A DNA stretch of 64,000 nt from Glossina fuscipes (taxonomy: Eukaryota > Arthropoda > Insecta > Diptera > Glossinidae). Every line of letters starts with the position of its first letter. The first letter of the stretch is position 1. Below, piece by piece: positions 23,441 to 36,074 of this stretch. The position numbers and the translations under genes were made by a program. The stretch covers positions 38,450,148 to 38,514,147 of the forward strand of contig NW_023998414.1 of assembly GCF_014805625.2 (NCBI RefSeq), read 5' to 3'. Below the pieces are notes generated by a model. The model did no database searches. It saw only the letters and a program-made list of their open reading frames with translations, and was not told the DNA's origin.

Positions 23441-24756
23441 AGTCCGAAGCGTAAACTGAGTGCAACTGCCTTTTTCTTTTCTCCTTTTACTTGGGTGTTT
23501 TCGTGCATTCACTATTTTACTCAGCAACTATTATTTTTTTGCAAGTTTTAAAAGGAAGATCTAGAAAAACAGTTTTCGATCAAGCGATAAGGTCGTTGCG
23601 GAAAATCAAGCGATTGGTAAACGTCTTGAGAACTTGAAACTTTGTGTCAAGTCATCAAAATCGGTAAGAAGAATTGAACTGATTTTCTGAGTCCCGTAAA
23701 TTATTGACCGATGCATTGAATAGTTAAAAGGACCAGCATAATACGCGTACTGGCAAATCTATACACATGCTTTTCAAATGCCTACATATGCGCTCCACAT
23801 GCGATAGCCATAACAGCTACTATTGTAGAACTTATTAAATCATAAATTATCTGTGATTTCATGCTGGTCATAATGTGCGGTAGAATGTATATACATTTTA
23901 ATCTTATTACTTTCGTTGCCCTCAATTAACGCGAAGAATTTTCATATGTGTAGTAGTGAGTTTTCATTATTTTCGTCTGCTATTTTCAGTTAAAATTCAT
24001 TTGCCCTCAACGCAAACGAACGTTTATTATTGTAGGGAATAAATTGGAATTTTGAAATGTGTTTGCGTTTATGTCTATGTATGAATAAAGGTGAAGTTGG
24101 TTTGAAAGCTTTAGGGAGTAAAAGTTTTACAAAAATACGCCAAATTATTAACAGTCCATGAATGCATAGTTAAACAAAGCAGGAAACTGAAAATATTCAA
24201 ACCTGGGATTAAAATAATTTCAAACTCATTTTTGTGTTCCTTTCTTCCTATTGTGTGGTACATCATATATACATTGCGTTTGACGTTATTAACAAATCTA
24301 CTCTTTTGCAAAGTAATGCATGGAATCTCCTTTACATGCTATACAAACCAATTGTTCTCTTAATCATAGTCCCATCTATATTTATACGTAACGCTGAAAC
24401 GAATACTTTTTTTGAAGGTCTGAATCAACTCCGCCAAACTTGGGTAGCGTTTCTTTTTCCACTTAACATGAAAACGGGCGCGACGGCATCGTGACGGACA
24501 GCAGATGATGGACGATGTGCAAAAAACGATGATACGAATTAGACAAGCATTTAACAAAGAGACTAAAGCCAAATATTCAAGGTGCCCGCAGCAACTGTTG
24601 CAACTCAAGTGAAAAACAATTTCTTAAAAAGAAAAGTGCACTAATTTTTCAGTGTGAAAACGTTCGTTAGTGCTTCTTATGATTAACATAAATTTCAATC
24701 AATTATCACCTGTGAGAAGAACGCTTATGAAATAGACACTAACACATCGGTGTGCC
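23441..24756. other. Intronic stretch without recognisable element
   Basis: Open frames at 24111-24608 overlap on both strands and lack family resemblance. No RNA gene seen. Confidence 0.45.
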
Positions 24757-24774
24757 CTCTCTCTCTCTCTCTCT
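24757..24774. repeat. (CT)9 microsatellite
   Basis: Perfect CT dinucleotide tract. Confidence 0.9.
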
Positions 24775-24859
24775 TAAGTTTACTGCTAGCAATGGGCAAC
24801 AGTTTAAGTAAAATATCTTTTACCATCCTCTTGAAGTAGGTGCTTTTTTCAATTAAAAG

Positions 24860-25269
24860 AAGCAAAACCAGTATATAGCGGCGAGGCCCAGGTAGGGTTA
24901 AATACCCTACATCATCCTATATATATATCCAAAGATCAACTTTTCCTTATACGCCTTATAAGGCGTTATAGGGGAAGTTGTCGAAAAGATGGTGCGCCCC
25001 GAACCATCGTCAATAGAGTAAGCTGCTAGTCCACAACATGTCAGTCTAACCAATTTCATCGAAATTTTTTAAAAATTTACGACTTGTAGTTTGAATACAA
25101 GAAAAAACGTTACACAATCGGACGGACAAGCTTAACTCAATTCAGAATATGATTCTGAATAGATTAGTATAGGAAAAAGTTATGTTTAACCCAAGTCCTT
25201 TTTGGTGTTGCATACATCCGCACAAACTTAATATACCCTCACATCGCAAGTGATGTAAAGTATAAAAAA
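24860..25269 (-). repeat. Family A repeat, near full length (about 410 nt)
   Basis: One of the most complete copies. The head is 'agaagcaaaaccagtatatagcGGCgagGCCcagg', then 'ataccctacatcatcctatat', a near-perfect palindrome (acgccttataaggcgt at 24951-24966), 'gtgcgccccgaacca', 'gtttgaatacaag', a shortened core 'cggacggacaagctt', 'attcagaatatgattctgaat', 'caagtcctttttggtgttgcat', 'catccgcacaaacttaatat' and the tail 'accctcacatcgcaagtgatgtaaagtata'. Confidence 0.8.
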
Positions 25270-25700
25270 TATTTTTCAAAAAATAAATCTGGATAGTCTA
25301 AAGCAATAATAGAGAAAAAAAGCAAACAAAAAAATTTATCGAACTGGGGGATAAACATTGATTTTATAATATTTCCACGATTCAAGAGAGGGACAATTTT
25401 CTCCATTAGAATATGCTTTCGTGTCAATAAATTAATTTTATGAGAGTGAAACCACGTCATTTTGAAATTTTACTAACACTTGTCAACTTGTTACACATAC
25501 GGAAATGAAGTATAATTGCTTGTGACAGTGCCAAAAGGACTTATCCGTAATTCTAACACCGCATGCGGTGAAATATCAACAATAAAAAATTGAAAAGCAG
25601 CCAAAACGGAAATATATACAAAATTAAACGCAAATAATTTAACAAATAAAAAAAAAATATATTTTTTGTTTTAATATTTATGTGCTTATTATGATTAGGC
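25270..25700. other. Intronic stretch without recognisable element
   Basis: AT-rich with A runs; nothing recognised. Confidence 0.5.
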
Positions 25701-25737
<37 letters not shown>

Positions 25738-25747
25738 GAGCGAGAGT

Positions 25748-25779
<32 letters not shown>

Positions 25780-25786
25780 GAAAAAG
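25701..25786. repeat. Imperfect (GA)n purine tract, about 86 nt
   Basis: Almost pure purine sequence made of GA repeats with AAG and TG interruptions. Such tracts can bind GAGA-factor-type proteins and form triplexes; function here is unknown. Confidence 0.9.
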
Positions 25787-26395
25787 TAAATTAAGAAATC
25801 AAAGCTTGAAAAACAATACATAAATATTTCAATAAATCTTCTTGAAAATCAAAAAAATACTTCTCCACCCCCTAGACTGACTGCCATCATTTTGTAGAAG
25901 AACAAATTTAAAAAAGTGTTCCGAATTTTCCAAAAAGGAATATGTAATACACTTTCATTTTTCTGTTTATTGCTGTTTCTGGCTTTTCTCAATACTTTCA
26001 CTGGTGATTGGAAGTTTGCTTAGTTTTACATCTCGTACGCGACCTTTAAAACTATCTACCAGAAATTCGCTCAAGTCGGGCATATCTGAGTTGACAAATC
26101 ATTTCAATCAGGCTGGAGGATGCCCATGACGGATTTATATTGGTTCAATGCCATTGTATGTATATAACATAAGTGCATAGATTAATTTGCAAAGTGTCAT
26201 AGGTAATCAATGATTCGCTCCACGCCGTATATAAACTCAATCTTTTGCCTTTCTTCCTTCCTACTTCCGCTTAGATAGATATTGGAACTTGAAACTTATG
26301 TAAAGTTTTTCTTAAAACATGCAAGCTCTTCTTTAGGTAACTGAGAAAGTTTTTACTGATTATATTATATGCAAGAAAAATAAGAAATAAAGAGG
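25787..26395. other. Intronic stretch between two purine tracts
   Basis: No element or gene recognised. Confidence 0.5.
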
Positions 26396-26421
26396 TAGAT
26401 AGATAGATAGATAGATAGATA

Positions 26422-26472
<51 letters not shown>
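26396..26472. repeat. (AGAT)n / (GA)n compound microsatellite
   Basis: About seven GATA-type units (26396-26424) run directly into about 24 GA units (26425-26472). Confidence 0.9.
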
Positions 26473-26477
<5 letters not shown>

Positions 26478-27159
26478 TTTTTTTAAATTCCGAAAAAAGC
26501 CTGTGGACGGACTTAGTTGAATTTCGCTACATACATTTTACATACATTTTGTCAAATCGAATAATTAATTTTTTTGAATTGTTCCAATAAAATGAACCTA
26601 TGAACTCATTGATGCTGTTAGAAAACATTATATGCTTCGTAAACGCATCGAAAAATTATTGATTAGCATTATAGCAACGTGTGAAACCGGTAACAAATTT
26701 TTTAGCTACCTAACATTAACCATTTTGTGCACGTTACTGACTTTCAAAGTTATTTTGTATTCTGAAGGCTTGCTTATCTTTATGTAACATAGAGAAACGT
26801 AAAATCCAAACTTTAGAAATTAAAGGAAAACTCACGAAATAGAGGTAAAGTGTTTTCATATATTTATTTTTACCGTTAAATAAGCAAAGAAATGGAAGGT
26901 AAAAATGGATTTTCTAAAAATCATGTACAAAAAATTTTAGTTTATTGCACTCTACGCTATTCGCAGTATAGTTACAAGCATTAAGAAAATCTTAACAGAG
27001 ACAATTGATTGAAAATTATTTTCTGCAACAATTTAACCCTGTCCGTTGGCCCGGATAAATTTTGTGAATTAATTTTTGTATTAGTCATAGATCAAAGTTT
27101 TTAAATTATTTTAACCAAATCAGGTAAATATAATGTGTCTTGTGAGGTAAAATATTTAA
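26473..27159. other. Intronic stretch without recognisable element
   Basis: AT-rich; nothing recognised. Confidence 0.5.
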
Positions 27160-27510
27160 TTGCGGTACAGGTAATACCAGGAGGGATTTACAACAGGCTC
27201 ACTTTTTAGTAAACTGATCTACCTAAGATTGTCTGTCCGTCTAATGTCTTCCATATAATCTTATGTTCAATCAAGAGGTCGCGATTTTGATGAACTATGC
27301 TGCACAGACGTGCTTTGGCCCAAGGACAATCGCTATAATAAATGATTCTGATTGAACCACTTTTCCGACAACTCCCCCATACAAAAAATAATGTAAATTT
27401 TAAAATTTCGCGACAAAAATCGTTTATTAACAATATCGTATCGGCGTTTTAAATTGATGTGAAAACTTTGGATCGGACAATGCATTTCTTTGAACCCATT
27501 ATCTACGGAA
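27160..27510 (+). repeat. Family A repeat, long subtype
   Basis: Contains 'taaactgatctacctaagat', the TGTCTGTCCGTC core, 'gttcaatcaagaggtcgcga', 'gctgcacagacgtgctttgg', 'tctgattgaaccacttttcc' and 'actcccccatacaaaaaat'. It then continues with about 110 nt ('aatttcgcgacaaaaatcg...ggcgttttaaattgatgtg...tttggatcgga') shared with the copy at 43914-44420 but absent from the shorter copies. Confidence 0.7.
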
Positions 27511-28619
27511 AGTGAAACTTTGTAATTTTCACTTCTTGTGGAATATTCAATCATAATAATAATTTGCCATCAATGTTGAACTTACCGAGTTTGGGCCACA
27601 TAGACTGGTTTTTTGAATCGCAACTCATAAAAAGAGTCTTATGACAAATAATCCTGTTCGTGGCGACAAGGTCTAATTTTTCATATTTTAAGATAAAAGT
27701 TGTACCTTAGTAACTTAACTATAAGGAATTTGAATTATATAGGTGTATTTTTAGGCCGCATCATATATAGGATTACAACTATGCGATTAAAACATATCGG
27801 AAATATTTTATGAAAAAATGTGAAAAAACACTTCCATCTGAAGATATATGTATATAAACGGTAATGGTTTTTTTTTTGTTTTGTTAATTTTGCAAAAACT
27901 ATTTCACCAGTTGTCCTGGGATAAATTTTGTTCATTTTGATGATCACAGTTGTAAGACCGTAACATTGTTGGCAGTAGTATAAGTTGAAAGGACGAAAAA
28001 AGCAGAAGCTCATATAAAATATTGATTATATATGTCCAAAGCCTAATACGAAGCTCTATATGTTTCAACTAATAAGTGAATTGAAGAGTTTTACAGTTAG
28101 CTTAAATTGAAGATATTATGCCATTGATTATTTATTCTCACATAACAAAATCTGTAAAAGTTTTTCCTAACATTTTTAATCTCTCTGGGCAAGCAATTTT
28201 GTGTAAAGCGTTAAATTTTAAATTTATTTATTTCTCTATCTATTTGTTAGCGATTGGCTAAAATGCAGCCACAAAAATTCACTCTTAAACTTGTTATAGG
28301 AGGAAATCAAAAAGGTATATAAGTATACCATTTTTTAGAGTAGGATATGGCATTGAAACTTATAGTTTAGACATCAAGAAATTAAATTCACACCATCCCA
28401 TCTAAATTCTAGTGTAGAGGAAAAAGGGACAATTCACAGAGAGGAATCGTGGCATCTTACAGGAAGATTCAATTGTAAATGAACTTAAATGTACCTAACC
28501 ACGTTGACAATGCATAAACTTTCATGGAGAAGCCCCAAAATTCCCTAAGGCCACTTAAGTCAATCTAACAGATAGATAGCAGCAATTCAAGTATAAGTTA
28601 GTCTAGTACTAAATGAAAC
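27511..28619. other. Intronic stretch without recognisable element
   Basis: AT-rich; short frames on the minus strand (27735-28013) show no family features. Confidence 0.45.
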
Positions 28620-30010
28620 TAAGAGAATTACTACTACTGTAAGGCAACCACTCACTCCGATCGGTTATTGAGAAGCTTTCTCCTCATCACAGCATTCTTC
28701 TCAAGCAGTAAGAATTGCTTAGACGGCTCGTTAAAGTTCTTACATAATATCCGCGAGAGTAGATAAAACTCGCAATTTTCATTCTAATGAGCTCGTAGTA
28801 TCTTGAGATCCGTCTCGAAATATCGAAGTCTACCTCACTTAGTACCAATGGCCATTATATTTTCCCATCAATAAGCTGTTTTTAAAAAACATAACTCTTA
28901 GCATTAATTTGTTTCTTGCAATACTCCTGTTCTAGTACAATGTGGGCACTTGCACAAATCGGACCTAAGAATAGAAAACTGAGTTAAGTTTTTAGCTAAA
29001 TGGAAGACTTTCACATCCTCCGCACCCATCCTAACATGGGACTCATCAATAGCAGATGAGAGAACGTTCATAAACAGAATAAAAAGCGAGAGAACCTAAC
29101 CGACTCCCCTGCAATGGTACTTTTGATTAGAAATTATTGATGATAAGACCTGCTTTAGCCTATTCGCAAATTACTGTTCAAAGAGTTTTGGAATAACGCT
29201 GAGCTTCGCCCCTCCCTTTCAGTTATCCACACTATCCCTGCCTACATATTTGTAGAGTGGCGCAATGTAACTACACTTCCCAATTTTCAAAAATACCCCC
29301 TTCGAAGGTGATCCGTTAAAAAGCAACAGAAGAGGTCTAGCAAGATGTATGACACAATATTTAATGATGCAAGCGGAGATATCATCTGAGGAATGTAGAC
29401 TGTGTAATACCTTCAAGACCTCGTCTTCCGTGAAGACGGTACTAGAGAAGATATCATATTTCTATACGCTATATAGAGCTATAAGTCAACATTTCAGATC
29501 GTATGACTATACGACTTTTCGAAATATTTTCCAAACAAAGTGGATACATCAAGTGATACAGACGCATTAAGATTGTCATAGTGCATCTGAACAGACAGCG
29601 TAACAGATTTCGTTTTCGAATCAACAAATTTATGGAAGAACGTCGGTTTTTTCTTAAAGTTCATTCTAACCATTTGAAGGCAGTTCATGTAACACCGTTT
29701 GCTCCACTTTAAAATTCCGTGTTCTGTCGAAGCACAGCCACTTCCTTTTGTTCTCTTTAAAAAGCCTATTTCTTTGATTTTTACTTCTTTTTAATCCCGT
29801 CGTAAACCAGAGAGGTGTTAAGACTGAAGAGCGGACTAGGATACCAGGAACCCAGAGCGACAAGGTATTATACAACTTTTCATAAAATATGTTAGTGCAT
29901 GAGTTCATAATTGATTGGGCTAAGCTCCAATCTTATCCTGCTAACAATTTTGTCAGTAAGTTGTAGTTCGTTCTTCTGAAGACAGGTTTATTACGCGATC
30001 TGAATTCTTC
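28620..30010 (-). mobile_element. Non-LTR retrotransposon fragment (Jockey/CR1-like), degenerate
   Basis: On the minus strand the linker and reverse transcriptase of a LINE-type ORF2 appear in order. First, 'DWSLAQSIMNSCTNIFYEKL' and 'PLWFTTGLKRSKNQRNRL' lie between about 29960 and 29790, and 'FVDSKTKS' follows near 29630. Next, 'KVLHSLHSSDDISACII' and 'LARPLLLLFN' with 'GKCSYIAPLYK' lie between 29416 and 29220. Finally, a decayed YADD box reads as 'MGAEDVKVFHLAK' near 29037-29000. Such proteins copy element RNA into DNA at a nicked site. Stops and frameshifts are scattered throughout, the endonuclease is missing and no poly(A) end is placed, so this is a dead, 5'-truncated copy. The region is visibly less AT-rich than its surroundings. 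Confidence 0.85.
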
Positions 30011-30184
30011 GTTTCGCGCTCTTCATATCTAAAAACATATGGAAGATCGACTTATGCCAATAATTGCTGTAATCGAACTGTTTATGGTATAGCGTGTAGA
30101 TTAGGCGGAGGCATTGTCATAAATGCAGCAGAAAACTTGTCGATCGAGTTAACGGACTTGTGTATTTGCTTAGAGTATACAGGC
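30011..30184. other. Short gap next to the retrotransposon
   Basis: May include more of the retrotransposon, too decayed to read. Confidence 0.3.
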
Positions 30185-30320
30185 CGAAATTTGTGGGATA
30201 TTCTAACGAAATTCATTACATCAGCCGTTGGGCAAGTACAGGCTTATTTTGAAAAATCGTTATATGAATGACTGTAGGTCGATGTAGGATGTTTAATGTT
30301 AGGCAGTAGCCCGCTTGTTT
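30185..30320 (+). repeat. Family A repeat, head-side fragment
   Basis: Contains 'ttgtgggatattctaacgaa', 'aatcgttatatgaatgactg', 'gatgtaggatgtttaatgtt' and 'aggcagtagcccgcttg'. The core and the other end are missing. Confidence 0.55.
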
Positions 30321-31500
30321 TTGCTTTCAATAAATAATTTCAACTGCAATCAAAGAGAAAATTAAATATGTCGAAGTAACTGAAACAAAACAGTTTCACT
30401 TATTATTACATGCGCTTTGCTTTTACTGTGTGATTTTTTCTTCCACTTTTTTTTTTTTTTTTCCTTTTCAATAAATCAAAGACTTATGTGATTTAAATTA
30501 TTTTTTAATAAAAAATTTCAATATGCCAAACTTCTCTATGTAAACACTTTTGTTTATTCATTCCCATGTTACTACATAAGTCCTGTAAGTCCTGCTAATG
30601 CAATCATGTTTCGCAATACAAAAAAAACAACGAAAAAAAGTTGAGTTGAAATGGAAAGCGTATCAATTTTGAATTCGTAAATATCCGCAATATACTTTAA
30701 GGCAAATATAACTTTATTACATGTTCTTTAATCGACTTTCATCACTTACGCTAATATGTATCACTGTCATCCGTTCTTTTTTTATACTGTTTTCTCTACT
30801 TCGCACCATCGTGAGATTTGTTTTATGTGCTGTGCACGCTAGATTTCCATTAGTCATGTAGGTTACTCGACTTTTACGCTTTTTTTTTTTTTTTTTTGTT
30901 TTTGAATATTTTTCAATTGATGAACATGTCGGCGTTCTCTTGTGTGTCACAAGATAAATAAAGAAAAAAATTGAAAAAAAAAAAAAACTATTTTAAAAAC
31001 GTGAGTGAGTGTGTTATATATTTTGCCGATAAAAAAAAAAAGGAGGACAAGCAAGAAAAAAAAAAGTCCAACGATGACTATGCTTAAAGCGAGAAGGTTC
31101 CATGAATCTCAGGTCGATTTTTATTGATGACAATTCCGTTGATGCTCACACAATTTTTCCCTGTCCATTTCATTTATCCATCTGCATTCGAGTGTGTATG
31201 CTGGTGTATACAGATATGCATGCATTGAGTCTCAACGGTATTGAATACATTAAAGCAACTTGTACATCCCTGGCCTAAAGACGTCAAATGCATACTATAA
31301 ACAATTTTCCGTTTAACTTCCTTCAGCTTGCTTTGATTCAAATTTCCGAATGCAACTATTTTCTCTTTATAAAAATTTAATCCTTTTCTTAGTGTTTGCC
31401 TTCCTTCACACAAAATGTTGTATTTTATGTGGAGCATTACAAACTTGGTGTCCTTCTCTTCGATGTTCTGCATAACAATGATTGAATAGTTTTCGCCTAT
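30321..31500. other. Intronic stretch with homopolymers, no recognisable gene
   Basis: Several T and A runs (near 30450, 30885, 30975, 31030). The minus-strand frame 31174-31473 (99 codons) has no recognisable domain or splice support. Confidence 0.45.
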
Positions 31501-31521
31501 GTGTGTGTGTGTGTGTGTGTG
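31501..31521. repeat. (GT)10 microsatellite
   Basis: Perfect GT dinucleotide tract. Confidence 0.9.
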
Positions 31522-31654
31522 GAATACTTTTAAATTTACACCTTTCCGGCATACATATAAATGGATTTATATTTTTCGATGCAATTTTATTAGGTTTTCC
31601 TTTTTTATTTTGTTGCTGCCACAATCAGGTCAGTACTACTTTAACAGTTTCGTA

Positions 31655-31880
31655 AAATAAATGGGGAAATTTGGACCAATTTGGCCTATCTTCAATGCCA
31701 ATCTATTCTAGCAAATTTAAAGTCGATATCTTCATTTCAAGAGTCTCAACAACATTCATCATAGAGACGGACAGACATGGCTTTATCAATTCAGAATTTC
31801 ATGCTGATCAAGAATATATATAATTTATAGGGTCTCTGAAGTGTCCCTTTGGGAGTTGCAGGCATTATGACATAACGACA
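31655..31880 (-). repeat. Family B repeat, well preserved
   Basis: In minus orientation: 'ggaccaatttggcctatctt', 'aaagtcgatatcttcatttc', the shortened core 'gagacggacagacatggc', 'attcagaatttcatgctgat', 'caagaatatatataatttat' and 'gtgtccctttgggagttgca'. It pairs closely with 23221-23440. Confidence 0.75.
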
Positions 31881-32128
31881 GGGTTGCATTAACATTTCCT
31901 GTTGTAATCATCTATTTCCGATCTCGTTTAAAATCGTTGAAATGATTGAGAATATAGTTTGAACGGTATTTTGGCCGTCGAGAAGCAAATTTTAATGAAC
32001 ATCTCAATTATGTGTATATGTATTGGGATAATCAAATGCACATTTTATTCGAAAATGGAAGTTGAATTGTAGTTATTTCGAGGTTTTAATGTAAGCATAA
32101 ACAAAGCGAATCACACTGCCCTGTAAAA

Positions 32129-32203
32129 GGACCCCATGCGGGAATCAAACGCACGATCTTCGTTTCAACAGCACGACGATCCAATTAACTAAGGGTACGG
32201 GCC
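32129..32203 (-). pseudogene. tRNA-like sequence with pol III boxes, probable tRNA pseudogene
   Basis: On the minus strand the sequence has an A-box-like 'TAGTTAATTGG', a 'GTCGTGCTGTTGAAACGAAG' anticodon arm (GTT by position), a B-box-like 'CGTTTGATTCC', a 'CATGGGG' 3' side and an immediate TTTT terminator at 32125-32128. By eye it is closest to eukaryotic tRNA-Ile (shared GGCCC start, GTCGTGC arm, GAAG.TCG variable region), but the acceptor stem pairs poorly, one T-stem pair and one anticodon-stem pair are broken, and the anticodon does not read Ile. It is therefore probably a dead tRNA or the head of a tRNA-derived SINE. Confidence 0.55.
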
Positions 32204-35200
32204 ATGCGTATGGTGTGCGATGAAGATGAGAAACTACTTACAAAACTATCATCGATTATTATATTCATCTTGCAATTTGGGATTAAATACCACAGGGATG
32301 ACGAGTGGCATTCTCTCACATATTCCGACTTAGTGTGCCACGTGAGGTTACGCCTGCACGGTAGAAACTCATATTGAACGGCTGCAAACATTACTAATGT
32401 ATCTACGCCTTTTCACACTTTTGCGATGGACACAGATTTAAAGCAAATACGCTTTGGGAGCTCAGGAAGCCTAATTGTCTAATCTTGTCATCCAAGTGTC
32501 ATTATGCGAACTACTTGTAATATCAAGGATTGTATTGTGAGAATAGCGATAGTGTAGGCCAAAGGTAATTGTTTAGACTTAAAAAACTCGCATGCACCGT
32601 CAAGATTCATAAATTCATAAGATATTATAAAATTCTTGGCAGCTTGCTAGCGAAATGTTCCATCTCGTAATAAATATATTGTTTTTGGCACATGGGTTTG
32701 ATGTCTGCTAAAAGTTGTAAAACTTACGCTTATGAAAGCTTTTTGCATGTGTTTTTTTGATTGGGATGTTTTATACGTTATAAAATAAGCTAAAAGAACA
32801 TTCAAGCGCTTTAAAAGCGACAGCATTGCTTAGCTTTATCAAAAGAAAATAGTTCGGTGAGTAAGCTTTGCTGTTTCAGTAACATAAATGAGTGCAATAT
32901 TTATGGTATGTTAATGTAACATCGATTGTGCATTTAACTTAACTGCCAATTTATTGTATGCTCTCTCATTTACATTTAGATATTCATTTTGTAAAATTTA
33001 TACAATAAAATCTTGTAAAAAATTTCACAGATCCTGTATATAGTATAGATCAATATTAACTATATATTTCTAATGCTGAGTTCAACTAGGCGTGGCCTGG
33101 ACTAGACTAAATCGATCAAAAACATATCCGCACTATTACGCGCGATAAACACATCTATCTCTCTTCTTAAAACCAAAAGAAAACATATTTTACTCATTAT
33201 TCATAAAGTGCAATAAAATTGTTCTGTTTTAATAGGCAGATGGGGTAGATAGAACGGATTCGATAAATATCGAATGTAATTTTCTAGCTTGTTTTGTAAT
33301 ACTTCGTACACCCAAAATCATAGTATTACACTTGTTCATTCATCAAATGTGTAAGTGCAAATGTGTATGTGTCCCATTACAATACCATTACAAAAGCTTA
33401 TCGTCGACAATTTCAATTATTTTGCACATGAACAATGATATGAAATCAAAGCCAACACATACATAAAACTTCAATGCGAATTTCTATCACGCGTAATAGT
33501 AGATTACATTTTGTTAAATTAGCATTGCGTGATGATCGCGTATACGCACCGTTAGCACAAAAAATTTTTAACATTATTTCAAAAAGCTTTTTATAGAATG
33601 CATACGCATGCACTTAGCATTCCTAGCAATGGCTGTTAAGATAACAGCCCTGCAATTATTATATTAACGAACAGGCAATAATTGTACTTGCGTTTTTCTT
33701 CGAAAGCAGCAAAGCTTTGCAATGGTATATCATGTGTGAATATGTGCTCTCTGTTAGAATTTACTCAGTTATTGCTAAAAATATCTGTTATAGATAAGAA
33801 ATGTTATTATTATGGGTAAGATATAATAAATGAAAGTAAGTGAAAATTTAAAAAAATTTCCCCATTTTATGGTTGTTTCTTCAAAGCTTCTGTTCAGCTG
33901 TTACGAAAAGTTTGATGCATAAACGTAAATTAAAAGCAACTTTACATGGAGCCATCTATTAGCTTGAACCACCAAAGTTCTATATTTGTATAAAACGTTG
34001 TGCGATAACTATTGGCATTCCAAAAATCCATTCAGGTAAAACTTGACAATGAAAGATGGCTTCTTTTATAATCGCCGCCAACGGTAAGGATTTTATCAAT
34101 TCTGTTTCCGGAAATTTGCTTTAAAAACGACTGTTACTGATTGATTTTTCTATTTTTATTAAGACGAGAAAACAACTTTTTTTTTTTTGCATGAGAATAA
34201 TAAAAGATATTTGTTGAAAATATAGCTTGAAAGGTATTACGTTCTAATTCATTGCTTCGAATATTTCCTGAGTAAGTAAACCGAATTGGGTCAAAACCGC
34301 ATCAACATATTGCATGCATTTTATCGTTCAACTGCATAAGTTGTTTGTCTATTGGTAGCATATTTCAGTGACTGTTTCGTTCAGTTCGAACGATCCCTTA
34401 TACGCTGTAGCTGGCGTCATAAATGTTTCTCTTCATCGTTGATGTCAATGACTCGTCGGGCAATTGTACTATTCTAGAATTTAAGCAAGACAAGCAACGC
34501 TTGCCACGATACGTATACAATTCAACTATCACAATTGAAAAGTTCTCAAAAACTACGTTAATTGCACCTTAGAAGGATAACTTATTCTGTCACGAAAAGC
34601 TTAAAAATAAATACACTTTCACATGAGTTAGATATGTGTCGTTAAATGCTCATAGAGTACCGTTAATGTATACCAAAATAAGCACTTGATGTTCATTTGA
34701 TCGAAAATTTGTTCTTGCGGATGACTATATTTCCGTCTGTCCGATGAATACGTGCATACTAACTAGGTTAGCACATTGCAACATTGTGAAATACAAGGCA
34801 GGGATTTTAATCATTATGTAGGGATTTCTAATGAGTCCGTGTTGTTTAGACGATTAAGTTTAGCTTCGTTATCTATAAAAAATTTTGCGAAATAATTTAA
34901 TCAAAGGATATATTCCAAGTATTCATGTGCATGGTATGGCATATAGTCCATAACTTGTTAATGGATTACGTATTCGCGAATATAGATAAATTCTCTACTA
35001 TTTTATATTTAAGTACTTGGAAATAGGGCAGATAATAATATAAGTTTTGAAACGTATTGTCTCGTATAGTCGTAACGTTTGTCTGAACTGTTTCTTTTAA
35101 TTTGAATATTAATTTTTGTAATTTTTCCTTATGGAATGACTTTGTCTGCATTATTATTATTGTTGGCCTTTTAAAAGCTCTGGTTTTATGTACTCGGTAT

Positions 35201-35442
35201 ACATACGGATGTGTATGGGAAAACCTTCAAAGCCCGAAAACTGAAACACAGAAATATTTCCGCTCCAGCAAACTTATGAGGTGCTGTGTGCGACAAGTAA
35301 ACAAAAAAATAAACCAAAAAAAAAAAAAAAAATTAAAAAAAAATATCAAAAAAACTATGATTTCCTGTATTTGCTTGTGTACACTAAAGCTACCGAAAAT
35401 TTCATACCTAATGGGTGTATATCTACATGAGAGTTTAAATCA

Positions 35443-35446
<4 letters not shown>
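32204..35446. other. Intronic stretch without recognisable gene
   Basis: Contains a GC-richer patch at 32204-32400 directly 5' of the tRNA-like unit, and otherwise AT-rich DNA. A CCGTCTGTCCG motif near 34733 may be a small remnant of family A. Confidence 0.45.

Positions 35447-35473
<27 letters not shown>
35447..35473. repeat. (TA)n microsatellite
   Basis: About 13 TA units. Confidence 0.9.
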
Positions 35474-36074
35474 GTGAGTGTGCGTTTGTGTATACGTGCG
35501 CGCACAATCATATGCATTTGTTTTATAAAAATTATTATTCTAAAGCTATATTTTTTAGTGTCTGACAGTCTAATGATAAAAACTTTGCTTGATAAATATG
35601 CGAAAGCTTTGCAGATTTAATAAATGAATTGAATCGAATGAAATGTTAATGAGCCAACATATCATTTGCGATTCCAACTGTTAGCGACGAGTATAATTGT
35701 CTGCCTGTTTTTTTTTTCTTTTCTTTTCTTTCCTTTTAATTTCGTACCATTTTATTATTATGAATTGTAATATATTGAAAGAATATTTCGTAAAATAACA
35801 TCAGGCTTCTGTCTAATTAGTATTTAACTTGAAGTAATTATTCTAATTTAAGACTAGTTTCCGGCATATCGACATCTATACTATGAACAATAGGTATACC
35901 GCTTCCGATTCAAATATTTTACATTAATTTTAAAGAGGAGGAAATACTAATACATGTGTGATTTTTCCAAATATATATTGTATAACGACAAAGGCGTTAC
36001 AATGGTGTATGATCGTAAATATATTCCGATTTAATTTATTCTTACTAGTATTCGTTTTTACAATAAAATTTGTG
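35474..36074. other. Intronic stretch without recognisable element
   Basis: AT-rich with a T/C-rich run near 35710-35735; nothing recognised. Confidence 0.5.

Noticed and set aside
28620..30010. LTR retrotransposon or endogenous retrovirus
   Set aside because: The RT order and linker blocks match a LINE-type ORF2, and no long terminal repeats, protease or integrase were seen.
35102..35620. 172-codon plus-strand frame
   Set aside because: It passes through poly(A) and (TA)n tracts that create Lys and Ile/Tyr runs; no domain and no splice context.
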